Part shown: in pieces, positions 45,001-53,844 of the stretch
How positions within the stretch are numbered: the first letter of the stretch is position 1
Layout: each line of letters starts with the position of its first letter
Assembly (NCBI GenBank): GCA_913058345.1
Contig: CAJXQR010000005.1
Location: 222,024 to 286,023 of the forward strand
Length of the DNA: 64,000 nucleotides
Source of the DNA: an uncultured Gammaproteobacteria bacterium
GTDB taxonomy: Bacteria; Pseudomonadota; Gammaproteobacteria; Pseudomonadales; Porticoccaceae
Reading direction: 5' to 3'
Translations under genes and position numbers: made by a program
Notes under the pieces: generated by a model
The model's database searches: none
What the model was told of the DNA's origin: nothing
Seen by the model: the letters and a program-made list of their open reading frames with translations, nothing else

Positions 45001-45110
45001 TGAAAACGTCATGAACTCGTATCTGACGACCTTAACGTCAACTTTTTCGTCGTCTCATGACGACTACTGTTGCTGTCAAGTACCGCAAACGTTTGCTATT
45101 ACGGTACTTT
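45001..45110. repeat. Inverted-repeat-rich intergenic element
   Basis: Between the asparagine-synthetase-like gene and rfbC lie nested palindromes: GTCGTC-TCAT-GACGAC (45049-45064), GCAAACGTTTGC (45085-45096), and AAGTACCG (45078-45085) paired with CGGTACTT (45102-45109). Direct echoes of CGTCATGA/ATGACG occur on both sides. It could be a degenerate insertion-sequence end, a REP-like repeat or a transcript end or processing site. Nothing else in the window repeats it, as far as I can see. Confidence 0.45.
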
Positions 45111-45154
45111 GCGCCTTGAACCCAGGTTTAGCCTGCCATCTACGTCGTCAAGAC

Positions 45155-45721
45155 TTACTCTGTGGCTCCCAGGGTTGTAAGGGCTGAATCGTTCAGCGGC
45201 TTGCCTTGCTGGTCTTTGCCCGACAGGCTGGGTGCGCTTGCAATTCTATCCAACGGCCAGTCGATAGCAATAGCCGGGTCATTCCATTGCACGCAGCCTT
45301 CGTCGGCGGGGTGGTAGAGGTCGGTACATTTATAGGTAATTAATGCTGTATCGCTGGTTACCAGAAAACCGTGGGCAAAGCCTTCGGGTATCCATAACTG
45401 GTGGTGATTGTCGGCCGATAAAAAGCGCCCTACCCAGCGTCCAAAGGTGGGGGAGTTAGCGCGAATATCTACGGCGACATCGAAGATTTCACCCTGCAAA
45501 ACATAGAGTAATTTACCCTGGGGCCTGGGCCATTGGTAATGTAGACCTCGCAGTACACCCCGGCTGGAAAAGGACACATTGTCCTGAACAAAATTGCGAT
45601 CAATGCCCAATTCGGCGTAGCGTTGGCGGTGGAAAGTCTCTTTAAAAAAACCACGCTCGTCACCGTGGACTGCAGGTTTGATTAATAAAACTTCGGGTAT
45701 TTCAGTGTGTTCGACTTCCAT
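45155..45721 (-). CDS. rfbC: dTDP-4-dehydrorhamnose 3,5-epimerase
   Basis: The 188-residue cupin protein has the RmlC landmarks: DERGFFKETFH, NVSFSSRGVLRGLHYQ with the catalytic base His in the LHYQ motif, then GEIFDVAVDIR and IPEGFAHGFLV. It makes dTDP-4-dehydro-L-rhamnose, the third step of dTDP-L-rhamnose synthesis in the cytoplasm. It ends the rfbB-rfbD-rfbA-rfbC operon, 37 bases after rfbA. Length is usual for the family. It feeds rhamnose to the glycan locus downstream. Confidence 0.96.
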   Translation of the reverse strand: MEVEHTEIPEVLLIKPAVHGDERGFFKETFHRQRYAELGIDRNFVQDNVSFSSRGVLRGLHYQWPRPQGKLLYVLQGEIFDVAVDIRANSPTFGRWVGRFLSADNHHQLWIPEGFAHGFLVTSDTALITYKCTDLYHPADEGCVQWNDPAIAIDWPLDRIASAPSLSGKDQQGKPLNDSALTTLGATE

Positions 45722-45758
45722 TACTTGGCCTTTGTAGGGGTGAGACGCTCGGTGCGGG

Positions 45759-46643
45759 CTAAAAAATATCTTCTTTCAGGATTTGCAGCAGGTACTGGCC
45801 GTAGCCATTTTTCTGCAGAGGCTCGGCGAGTTTCTCCACCTGTGCCGCATCGATATAGCCCATGCGGTAGGCAATTTCTTCGAGACAGGCTATTTTAAGC
45901 CCCTGCCGGGTTTCGATGGTTTTAATAAAGCTTGCCGCTTCAAGTAGCGACTCATGAGTGCCCGTGTCGAGCCAGGCGGCGCCGCGGCCCAGGTTTTCGA
46001 CATTGAGTTGCTGGTTGTCGAGATAGGCTTGATTGACATCGGTAATTTCCAGCTCACCACGGGGGCTAGGTTTAATCTGCTCAGCAATGTCGACGACTTG
46101 ATTGTCGTAGAAGTATAGACCGGTGACCGCGTAGCGAGATTTTGGCTGGTTTGGCTTTTCTTCAATACTGATAGCTTTGCCTACTGCATCAAATTCAACG
46201 ACGCCATAGCGTTCAGCGTCGTGTACCGGATAGGCAAACACGGTGCTGCCATCTTGTACTTCATTGGCTCGTTGTAACAGCTGGCTGAGATTGTGGCCGT
46301 AATAAAGATTGTCACCCAAAATCAAAGCGGAGGGACTATCGCCGAGGAATGCTTTGCCAATAATAAAGGCCTGGGCAAGTCCATCGGGCGAGGCTTGCAC
46401 TGCATACTGAATATTGAGGCCCCACTGGCTACCATCGCCGAGCAGTTGCTCAAAGCGGGGTGTGTCCTGTGGGGTGGAGATAAGCAAAATGTCTTTAATG
46501 CCCGCCAACATCAGTGTCGAGAGGGGGTAATAAATCATCGGCTTGTCGTAAATCGGCAGCAATTGCTTGGAGATAACTTGAGTAATGGGGTAGAGGCGCG
46601 TGCCCGAACCACCGGCGAGAATAATGCCCTTACGTCGACTCAT
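45759..46643 (-). CDS. rfbA: Glucose-1-phosphate thymidylyltransferase
   Basis: The 294-residue protein begins with the nucleotide-binding [20 protein letters not shown] and continues with [26 protein letters not shown] and [19 protein letters not shown], the standard RmlA sequence. It couples dTTP and glucose-1-phosphate to dTDP-glucose, the first step of dTDP-rhamnose synthesis, and is normally feedback-inhibited by dTDP-rhamnose. It sits between rfbD and rfbC. Confidence 0.97.
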   Translation of the reverse strand: MSRRKGIILAGGSGTRLYPITQVISKQLLPIYDKPMIYYPLSTLMLAGIKDILLISTPQDTPRFEQLLGDGSQWGLNIQYAVQASPDGLAQAFIIGKAFLGDSPSALILGDNLYYGHNLSQLLQRANEVQDGSTVFAYPVHDAERYGVVEFDAVGKAISIEEKPNQPKSRYAVTGLYFYDNQVVDIAEQIKPSPRGELEITDVNQAYLDNQQLNVENLGRGAAWLDTGTHESLLEAASFIKTIETRQGLKIACLEEIAYRMGYIDAAQVEKLAEPLQKNGYGQYLLQILKEDIF

Positions 46644-46694
46644 TGCTTATGCTTTCCTTTTGTACAATGTGCTATCTAATGACTAACTAAATGA

Positions 46695-47588
46695 TTAACT
46701 GCGTGCGCTTAAATCCTGCAGCAGATGTACCAGTGGCTCTTGCCAGTGGGGTAATTGTAGCTGGAAAGCCCGTTGCAGTTTTTCGGTGTGCATCACTGAA
46801 TTGGCAGGTCGTTGCGCAGGGGTGGGGTAAGCGGAGGTCGGTGTCGGTTGAATTTCTTCGGGTTTGATGTTGAGCGCCATACCCAGAGCGATTCCTTGGC
46901 GAACAATTTCCTGCGCCAAACCGTGCCAGCTGGTTTGTCCGGTGGGCGCTAAGTGATAAACCCCTGGCTGACCGATGCCCGCGTTGAGCAATAGTAAACA
47001 ATTGGCGGTGATATCTGCGATTAAACTTGCAGGCGTGGGACTGCCTATCTGGTCGTTGACAATACTTAATGCCTCGCGCTCAGCGGCGAGCCGTAGAATG
47101 GTTTTTACAAAGTTACCCTTACGAGCCGAATAAACCCAGCTAACGCGAAACACCAAATATCGACAGCCACTATCTTGTACAGCCTGCAGGCCAGCTAACT
47201 TACTAGCGCCATAAATATTAGCTGGTGCGGCCTGGTCGTGTTCGAAATAGGCTTCATCCTTGCTGCCGTCAAATACGTAGTCGGTGGAGTAATCGATCAG
47301 AAGGATATCCCGCTGTCGGGCCAGCTCGCCAAGCAAAGCGGGTAGATCGCGGTTGAGAGCATAAGCCTGCTCGCTTTCGCTTTCAGCTAAATCAACAGCA
47401 GTGTAGGCGGCGGCGTTAACAATAATGTCGGGCTTATGATCGACGACCAGAGTGGTGACAGCCTCTTTGTCGGTGAGGTCGCAGTCCAGTCGAGTGATGG
47501 CACTAACTTTGCCGACGCTGAGCAGCGAGCGACGTAGCTCCCAGCCCACCTGTCCGTCGGCGCCGAGAAGAAGAATGTTCGTGGTCAT
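46695..47588 (-). CDS. rfbD: dTDP-4-dehydrorhamnose reductase
   Basis: The 297-residue short-chain reductase has the NAD(P)H-binding [17 protein letters not shown], the active-site Tyr-x3-Lys in [10 protein letters not shown], and [10 protein letters not shown] before it. It reduces the 4-keto group to give dTDP-L-rhamnose, the last step. Its start overlaps the rfbB stop by four bases (ATGA), so the two are translationally coupled. Size and motif order are normal. Confidence 0.97.
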   Translation of the reverse strand: MTTNILLLGADGQVGWELRRSLLSVGKVSAITRLDCDLTDKEAVTTLVVDHKPDIIVNAAAYTAVDLAESESEQAYALNRDLPALLGELARQRDILLIDYSTDYVFDGSKDEAYFEHDQAAPANIYGASKLAGLQAVQDSGCRYLVFRVSWVYSARKGNFVKTILRLAAEREALSIVNDQIGSPTPASLIADITANCLLLLNAGIGQPGVYHLAPTGQTSWHGLAQEIVRQGIALGMALNIKPEEIQPTPTSAYPTPAQRPANSVMHTEKLQRAFQLQLPHWQEPLVHLLQDLSARS

Positions 47589-48667
47589 CGTGCTGGCGCC
47601 TCATAGTGTTGATCTATCCACTGCTGGTAGGCACCACTGCTGACATTTTCAACCCAGGTGCTGTTATTGATAAACCACTTGACCGTTTTTAGTAAGCCGC
47701 TATTGAAGGTTTCCTGCGGTTGCCAGCCAAGCTCGCGCTGTATTTTGCTGGCGTCGATGGCGTAGCGTAAGTCGTGGCCTGGGCGGTCGGCGACATAGGT
47801 GATGAGGTCAGAGTAGTTGGTGACGCCAGCGGGTTTGTTCGGTGCTAGTTGTTCGAGTATTTCACACAGAGTGGTGACGACGTCGAGATTGGTTTTCTCG
47901 TTGTGGCCGCCAATATTGTAGGTCTCGCCAATTTGGCCTGTGGTCAAAACGCAATACAGGGCGCGAACATGATCTTCCACATACAGCCAGTCGCGAATTT
48001 GTTGACCGTCACCGTAAATGGGTAAGGCTTTGCCCGCCAGGGCATTGAGAATCATTAACGGGATAAGCTTTTCAGGAAAATGGTTGGGGCCGTAATTGTT
48101 AGAGCAATTGGTGATCAGCACCGGGAAGCCATAGGTGCGATGCCAGGCCCTGACTAAGTGGTCGGATGCGGCCTTGCTGGCGGAGTAGGGGGAGCTGGGT
48201 GCGTAGGCGGTATCTTCGGTAAACAGTCGGCCGGGTTCGAGGTCGCCGTAAACTTCGTCGGTGGAAATATGATGGAAGCGAAAGGCTGCCTGGCGCTCTT
48301 TATCAAGCGCTTCCCAGTACTGCCGTGCCGCTTCGAGCAAGGTGAATGTACCCTTAACATTGGTCTCAATAAACGCAGCGGGGCCAGTAATAGAGCGATC
48401 GACATGGCTCTCGGCTGCCAGGTGCATAATGGCATCGGGCTGATATTCGTCGATGAGACGTGTCATCGCCGCCGCATCGCCAATATCTTCACGCTCAAAG
48501 TGATAGCGCTCACTATTAGCAACAGTGGTCAGAGATTCGAGATTGCCTGCATAGGTGAGCTTGTCGATATTGATCACATGGCAGGCTGTCTCGGCAATCA
48601 GGTATCGAATCAGGGCAGAGCCGATAAAACCTGCACCGCCAGTGATGAGAATGGTTTTCGCGGTCAT
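47585..48667 (-). CDS. rfbB: dTDP-glucose 4,6-dehydratase
   Basis: The 360-residue extended short-chain dehydrogenase has [15 protein letters not shown], then [13 protein letters not shown], the catalytic [15 protein letters not shown] and [16 protein letters not shown], all typical of RmlB. It converts dTDP-glucose to the 4-keto-6-deoxy intermediate. A second ATG four codons upstream (48679) is possible; I prefer 48667 because GAGG would be too close to the first. It is the first gene of the operon, so the intergenic region before galE carries the divergent promoters. Confidence 0.96.
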   Translation of the reverse strand: MTAKTILITGGAGFIGSALIRYLIAETACHVINIDKLTYAGNLESLTTVANSERYHFEREDIGDAAAMTRLIDEYQPDAIMHLAAESHVDRSITGPAAFIETNVKGTFTLLEAARQYWEALDKERQAAFRFHHISTDEVYGDLEPGRLFTEDTAYAPSSPYSASKAASDHLVRAWHRTYGFPVLITNCSNNYGPNHFPEKLIPLMILNALAGKALPIYGDGQQIRDWLYVEDHVRALYCVLTTGQIGETYNIGGHNEKTNLDVVTTLCEILEQLAPNKPAGVTNYSDLITYVADRPGHDLRYAIDASKIQRELGWQPQETFNSGLLKTVKWFINNSTWVENVSSGAYQQWIDQHYEAPAR

Positions 48668-48883
48668 TGACAATGTCATCCTCTACACGCTTGTATTGTG
48701 TTTGTTTTTCAAACCCAGTCTCAACTGGGGCGGGGGAGATTGTAATATACTTTGCCGCTGACGATTTTATTATCAGTGGGACAATAGTATGGGTGAGCTA
48801 ATCTTACCAGAGCGTCCTAACGACCAGAGCGCCAATGCGCTGATTTTGGTGCAGTATTACTCTGTTATGGGAAGACCGTATTG

Positions 48884-49933
48884 ATGAATGGAAACGCAAC
48901 AATTTTAGTGACGGGGGGAGCGGGTTATATTGGCAGTCACGCCTGTGTTGCACTCCTCGAGGCGGGTTATAAGATCGTCGTGATCGATAATCTGGTCAAT
49001 AGTTCGCCATTGTCTATGGCAAGAGTCAAGGCCATCACCCGACAAGACTTTGCTTTTATCGAGGGCGATATCTGTGAGGCTCGAACTCTCGATGCACTAT
49101 TCAAACAGTACTCAATTGATGCGGTGATGCACTTTGCCGGTTTAAAAGCGGTGGGTGAATCCTGCTCTAACCCATTGCTGTACTACCAAAACAATGTGGC
49201 CGGTACACTGACGCTTTGCAAAGCGATGAAAGCCCATGGCGTGGGCCGCATTATTTTCAGCTCTTCGGCGACCGTGTACGGCGAACCCCACACGGTGCCC
49301 ATTGACGAATCTTTTCCCCTGCAAACGACCAATCCCTATGGTGGTTCAAAAAAGATGGTTGAAGACGTCTTCCGAGATTTGGCAGAAGCTGATCGCTTAG
49401 GTGATGCCGAGTTTTGGCGGGTGGGTTTGCTGCGCTATTTTAACCCGGTTGGAGCCCATCCCAGCGGTATGATCGGCGAAGCGCCTAATGGTGTCCCTAA
49501 TAATTTATTGCCCTATATGCTGCAAGTGGCGCTGGGTAAACAGCCCGAGCTCACGGTCTACGGTGATGACTATCCAACCCCCGATGGCACTGGCGTACGC
49601 GATTATATTCACGTCGTTGATCTAGTTGCTGGTCATGTTAAAGCATTGCACTTTTTGTTGGATGAAAATAACGCTAGCGGTTGCCACACCTGGAATCTGG
49701 GTACCGGACAGGGCTATTCAGTGTTGGAGATGATCACAGCTTTTGAAGCGGCAACAAATGTCAAGGTGCCCTATAAAATAGCGCCCCGTCGTCCCGGTGA
49801 TATTCCCGCCTGCTGGGCTGAGCCCAGTAAAGCTCAGCGGGAGATTAACTGGCAAGCCGAGCAGAATTTGGCGCAAATGATGAAAGATAGTTGGCACTGG
49901 CAGTGTCAGAACCCAGAGGGTTATGACGCGTAA
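48884..49933 (+). CDS. galE: UDP-glucose 4-epimerase
   Basis: The 349-residue protein has TGGAGYIGSHACVALLEAG, MHFAGLKAVGES, SSATVYGE, the catalytic Tyr-x3-Lys in NPYGGSKKMVED and the GalE-specific NLLPYMLQVALGK and DGTGVRDYIHV. It interconverts UDP-glucose and UDP-galactose and thus supplies galactose or related donors to the glycan locus. The preceding in-frame TTG (48881) is not preferred. It is divergent from rfbB with a roughly 200-base regulatory region between. The following 428 bases hold no gene. Confidence 0.97.
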   Translation: MNGNATILVTGGAGYIGSHACVALLEAGYKIVVIDNLVNSSPLSMARVKAITRQDFAFIEGDICEARTLDALFKQYSIDAVMHFAGLKAVGESCSNPLLYYQNNVAGTLTLCKAMKAHGVGRIIFSSSATVYGEPHTVPIDESFPLQTTNPYGGSKKMVEDVFRDLAEADRLGDAEFWRVGLLRYFNPVGAHPSGMIGEAPNGVPNNLLPYMLQVALGKQPELTVYGDDYPTPDGTGVRDYIHVVDLVAGHVKALHFLLDENNASGCHTWNLGTGQGYSVLEMITAFEAATNVKVPYKIAPRRPGDIPACWAEPSKAQREINWQAEQNLAQMMKDSWHWQCQNPEGYDA

Positions 49934-50361
49934 TTTATACCGCGTCGTGATCCACCAGTGTATCGATTTTCAGAATGTCACGCTTAAGAAAGCGCCTTAG
50001 CTTTTTCCTGCTTACCGGGCCCGAGAAAGGGAGCCCGGTAGTCGCGCTTTCGGCGTAGGTTCCGTCCTTCTAACGGGTATACCGGGTCTGCGCAATTCAT
50101 TGGTTCAACCTGTTCCCGTGAAAACAATTTGAGACCGGTTAGTCCCCGCGGTTCGTTATGACGCTTTGTTTTCTCTCCTACTGGTATTTAGAGGTTTCAA
50201 CGGCCTCTCAACGCCAACGTTCTCTTTGAATATTGTCGGTGCTAAAAGGAAGTAGATATACTTAAAAAGACAGGGTTTTTAACGACTGCGAGTATGCGTC
50301 TTTATCAGGAGCCTGTCGGTATTGGCTACTAGAAACAGTAAATAGGCTAGGGATAAAACGT
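49934..50361. other. Intergenic region after galE with a GC-rich hairpin
   Basis: No gene is supported. The clear element is an inverted repeat TACCGGGC (50013-50020) and GCCCGGTA (50033-50040), with a 12-base loop, within about 110 bases of the galE stop. It lacks a T-tract, so it would be a weak or rho-assisted transcript end for galE. The promoter of the DUF211 gene should lie in the last 100 bases, but no clear -35/-10 pair is visible. Confidence 0.45.
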
Positions 50362-50632
50362 ATGATATCGGTTAAAAAAGTCGTTCTGGATGTTCTTAAA
50401 CCCCACCAACCGAATGCGCTGGAATTTTCCAGTGCCATTGCCGCGGTCGGTGCCGATTATCGTGTGTATTTAAGAGTACTTGAAGTCGATGAGCGCACAG
50501 AAACGTTGCAGATGGTGGTCGAGGCAAAAGCCGTGGATTTCAACGCCATTCAGTCCGCTATAACTCGTATGGGGGGGGTCGCTCCACAGTATTGATGAGG
50601 TGGAAGTTCAAAATGAAGCGGACCTTGATTAA
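50362..50632 (+). CDS. DUF211 family protein, apparent frameshift in a G8 run
   Basis: The plain frame gives 77 residues (ends 50595) with the DUF211 start VKKVVLDVLKPHQPNALEF and body. It then ends GGVAPQY, whereas relatives continue GGSIHSIDEV. After removing one G from the G8 run (50571-50578), the other frame reads GGSLHSIDEVEVQNEADLD and stops at TAA 50630-50632, restoring the family end. So the gene is either broken by a single-base slip, subject to slippage, or misread. DUF211 is a small ferredoxin-like-fold family of unknown role. The membrane-protein gene begins six bases after the restored stop. Confidence 0.82.
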
Positions 50633-50638
50633 GCCAGC

Positions 50639-51223
50639 ATGAGAAGGTTAAGCCACCTCAGGTTTCTGCTGAGCATTACACACAGCAACCTTATTTTACG
50701 ACGCTATTTTGTTGTCAATGGCTTTGATGGGGTGCTGACCATGATGGGGCTTATTATTGGGTTTATTGTCAGTACGCCAGCCGACTTAGCAGTCATTATT
50801 AACGTTTGTCTGGGCGCGGCTATTGCTCTGGGTATGAGCGGTGTCAGTAGTGCTTATGTCAGTGAGTCCGCCGAGCGGCGACACGACCTGGGTAAACTGG
50901 AAGACGCGATGATCAGCGATCTTCAGCAGAGCACACATGGCCAGGCAGCGCGCTTGACACCCTTGTTAGTGGCATTGGTGAATGGTTTGGCTCCGCTTGT
51001 TTTTTCACTGCTGATTCTGGTGCCTTTGTGGTTGGCGAGCTATGGTGTCCCGCTGCCAATATCTCCCCTTTATGGGGCCATCCTGGTGGCGTTTGTCCTG
51101 CTTTTCTTGCTCGGCGTTTTCCTCGGTCGAATCACCAATATCTCTTGGCTACGCAGCGGACTACAGACCCTGTTGGTCGCGGTGGTAACCGCTGCTCTTA
51201 TCTACCTCCTTACAGGGAGTTAA
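50639..51223 (+). CDS. TIGR00267/VIT-like membrane protein
   Basis: This 194-residue protein has an N-terminal amphipathic part, the conserved YFVVNGFDGVLTMMGLIIG and GMSGVSSAYVSESAERRHDL, then three more helices. These match the TIGR00267 branch of the VIT1/CCC1 superfamily, thought to carry iron or manganese, although this short branch has no proven function. DUF211 and TIGR00267 genes often neighbour each other, which supports both assignments and suggests a shared task. Only six bases separate the genes, so they form an operon. Confidence 0.85.
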   Translation: MRRLSHLRFLLSITHSNLILRRYFVVNGFDGVLTMMGLIIGFIVSTPADLAVIINVCLGAAIALGMSGVSSAYVSESAERRHDLGKLEDAMISDLQQSTHGQAARLTPLLVALVNGLAPLVFSLLILVPLWLASYGVPLPISPLYGAILVAFVLLFLLGVFLGRITNISWLRSGLQTLLVAVVTAALIYLLTGS

Positions 51224-51503
51224 TACACGTCTGATTGTCCCGTTGCCCCTCGGTACCGAGCAAAGTCTGGCCGCAGTTTGATGCCCCCTCAACATGGTTA
51301 AGTACAGCAGAAAGACCACAAACGCCGTAGAACACGCCAGCCCTGAAAAACGGCCTTGCGGGATTTCTGCGTCGACGGATGTTTAGCAGCGGATTATTCA
51401 AATGTTTGATGACAAATGTGCATTGCCTGCGTATAAAATCCCTTAGACCTTGACGGTAAACACACAAACTTTGAAAGCCAGTCACTATTGGGGATTGTTC
51501 AAG

Positions 51504-51992
51504 ATGCTTCAACGCTTTTTAGTTTTGAGCCTGTTTTTAACTACAGGAACCTACGTGTACGGCGGGAATCCCTACGTGCTGAACTTTAATCTTTCCTCTA
51601 ACGACGAGCTTCTCTATCGGGGGGAGATCAACGTTTCCACGACACCCCATACCTGGAGCAAGGGGCTTCAGCGGAGTTACCTTCGACTACGCTGTCATCA
51701 GCAAGAATCGGGGAAAGTAGAAAAGCTTTACTCTACGATAGATCACTTTGCTGGTTTTCGCGTGACCCACCAGCTTATTGAAAAAAGCGTTAAGATCACG
51801 GCGACCTATAGCACTATAGAGCCACGCTTAACTGAAATCCGAGCTTTACCAAAGGGGGAGTGTAGGGATTTATCACCTATCGTCACCTCGACAACGGAGG
51901 TTTATAGTTTGTCAGCTAAAGAGACTATTGATGAATCTCTTTCTTTCGGACAAAACAAACGCTTTAAGGTCAAGCTCCAGCGGTTGAATTAA
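51504..51992 (+). CDS. Hypothetical secreted protein, 162 aa
   Basis: Starting at ATG 51504, a signal peptide (MLQRFLVLSLFLTTGTYVYG) is followed by a strand-rich domain with two Cys residues (CHQQE and GECRD), which could form a disulfide. The open frame extends 18 codons upstream, but those residues would precede the signal, so they are not preferred. I do not recognise the family. It lies between the membrane-protein gene and ackA, about 280 and 150 bases from each, and may be independent. Confidence 0.68.
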   Translation: MLQRFLVLSLFLTTGTYVYGGNPYVLNFNLSSNDELLYRGEINVSTTPHTWSKGLQRSYLRLRCHQQESGKVEKLYSTIDHFAGFRVTHQLIEKSVKITATYSTIEPRLTEIRALPKGECRDLSPIVTSTTEVYSLSAKETIDESLSFGQNKRFKVKLQRLN

Positions 51993-52146
51993 CAAACGAT
52001 CTGGTTTAAGCCGATAACCTTGTTGTGATGAATACCTTTTCTTATAAAAGCTATTTTCATGCGCGAGAGAAAATTGTCGTTGAGGCCTCAGGTTTCATTA
52101 ACTTACTGGTCAGCGCGCTGTCCTGCGCAAAAAAACAAGCGTTAAT

Positions 52147-53355
52147 ATGATGCGCGTTCTAGTCATCAATTCCGGGAGCTCTTCCATTAAGTTTCGTCTT
52201 TATGAGATGGCGCAGGAAGAACTGCTGGCCGCGGGCACACTGGAACGCATCGGTGCTGACAATGGTTGTCACGATTATCAGATCTATAGCCCCAGTGGCG
52301 ATATGGAAAGGCACGAGGGCCGCTCAGTGATTGCGGACCATCGTGCAGGCTTGAAAGAGGTTTTCGCCTTTCTGGAAAAAAATAACCTGGTGAATTCGGC
52401 GGCCTCGCTGTACGCCATCGGCCATCGTGTTGTTCATGGCGGTGAGACCTTTCAGGAGCCGACCTTGATTGATGACCGCGTGCTCGAGGAAATTCACAGT
52501 ATGGTTCCACTGGCGCCACTGCATAACCCGGCAAATTTGGTGGGTATCGAAGCGATGCGGGAAAGTTGTCCTCAGGTTCCTCAGGTGGCCGTATTTGATA
52601 CGGCTTTCTTCCGTACACTACCCCCTCACGCTTATCGTTATGCACTGGGAGATACTTTTTACCAGGACCATCAGGTGCGCCGCTATGGCTTTCACGGCAC
52701 CTCGCACCAGTATGTTGCGCAACAGGCCGCGCATTTTTTACAGCAACCACTGGCAGCCTTGCGCTTAATCACGCTGCACCTGGGCAACGGCGCCAGTGCT
52801 GCGGCGATCCGCGATGGCGTTTGTATTGATACCTCCATGGGCATGACGCCGCTGGAGGGCTTGATCATGGGAACACGCTGCGGCGACCTGGATCCTGCCG
52901 TACATTTCTATCTGGCCAGAACACTGGGCATGGATTTTGATGAGATCGAACACCTGCTAAACAATGATAGCGGCATGAAAGGGTTGTGTGGCGTCAGCGA
53001 TATGCGCGATGTTCACCGTCTCGCGGATGAGGGTAATGAACAGGCTCGTCTTGCGCTCGCTATGTACTGTTACCGGATAGTGAAATATATCGGTGCTTAT
53101 TATCTTGCACTTGGCGGTCTGGATGCCTTGGTCTTTACTGGCGGTGTGGGCGAAAACGATGCGCTGATTCGTCAGTCTGTCTGCGCGGGAATAGGGGTGC
53201 TGGGCATCTCTATCGATGCACAACTCAATCACGCTGGTGCCAGCGGAACCTTCAGTATTAGTGAAGCCGACAAAAAGGTCGGTGTGTTGGTCGTTCCCAC
53301 TAACGAGGAGCTTGAAATCGCGCGACAGTCCGTAACACTGCTTAAAAAAATGTAA
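52147..53355 (+). CDS. ackA: Acetate kinase
   Basis: The 402-residue protein has the ASKHA-family signatures: N-terminal VLVINSGSSSIKFRLYEM, GHRVVHGG, VFDTAFFRTLPPHAYRYALG, GFHGTSHQYVAQQA and a Glu-rich C-terminus (TNEELEIARQSV). It converts acetyl phosphate and ADP to acetate and ATP. Phosphoketolase, 490 bases downstream on the same strand, makes acetyl phosphate, so the pair gives a substrate-level phosphorylation route. No phosphate acetyltransferase gene is adjacent. Start is ATG 52147 or 52150. Confidence 0.96.
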   Translation: MMRVLVINSGSSSIKFRLYEMAQEELLAAGTLERIGADNGCHDYQIYSPSGDMERHEGRSVIADHRAGLKEVFAFLEKNNLVNSAASLYAIGHRVVHGGETFQEPTLIDDRVLEEIHSMVPLAPLHNPANLVGIEAMRESCPQVPQVAVFDTAFFRTLPPHAYRYALGDTFYQDHQVRRYGFHGTSHQYVAQQAAHFLQQPLAALRLITLHLGNGASAAAIRDGVCIDTSMGMTPLEGLIMGTRCGDLDPAVHFYLARTLGMDFDEIEHLLNNDSGMKGLCGVSDMRDVHRLADEGNEQARLALAMYCYRIVKYIGAYYLALGGLDALVFTGGVGENDALIRQSVCAGIGVLGISIDAQLNHAGASGTFSISEADKKVGVLVVPTNEELEIARQSVTLLKKM

Positions 53356-53844
53356 GTAGTGGATAACGCGATGACAGCGGCTGTTTTCCCATTGTCTAAA
53401 GTTTATTCTAAAGGGTGAGATAGCAGTGAATGTCGCACCGAGTCTCGCGTAAAGGCGATCAAACACGAAGATTGAAAAGACAGCTTATGCCCGTGAGTGC
53501 ATACATCTATGCTTTGGTTTGCTGACTTTCCCCGCCTGATAACTAATGGCTAGGGCCCTCGCTTCAGCCCCTATGTTGCTTGTATTAAGGAGGGCAGTGT
53601 GGGGTGGGAGCTCACTCTGAATGTACGCTGGAGAACCTTAAATGGAAATTATTGGCTTTATGCTTGTCTACATTGGTTGTGACAGTGAAAAGAAGGGAGC
53701 TGCCACTTGTGAGTAAGGATTGGCCAACCCAAGACTAAGAAGTGGAATATCACAGGTTTAGAAGTTGTTTGCAGATGACAGCTGTTAGGGTTTGACACGT
53801 TTACACAGTAAGAACATCGACGGATTCGATAAGGGGAAAGTAGT
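53356..53844. other. Intergenic region between ackA and phosphoketolase genes
   Basis: These 489 bases carry no gene that I can support. A short open frame (about 53642-53713, 23 codons) is probably chance. A TTGACA sequence at about 53793-53798 could be a -35 box for the phosphoketolase gene, but no convincing -10 hexamer lies at the right distance. A ribosome-binding site (GGGGAAAG) directly precedes the start at 53845. The gap is longer than expected for a shared operon, so the two genes may have separate promoters. Confidence 0.4.

Noticed and set aside
49142..49324. Minus-strand frame within galE
   Set aside because: Shadow of the epimerase gene in another frame.
52187..52750. 187-codon minus-strand frame inside ackA
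   Set aside because: Rich in Pro, Arg and Ser from the opposite strand of a GC-rich gene. The acetate kinase frame is unquestionable.
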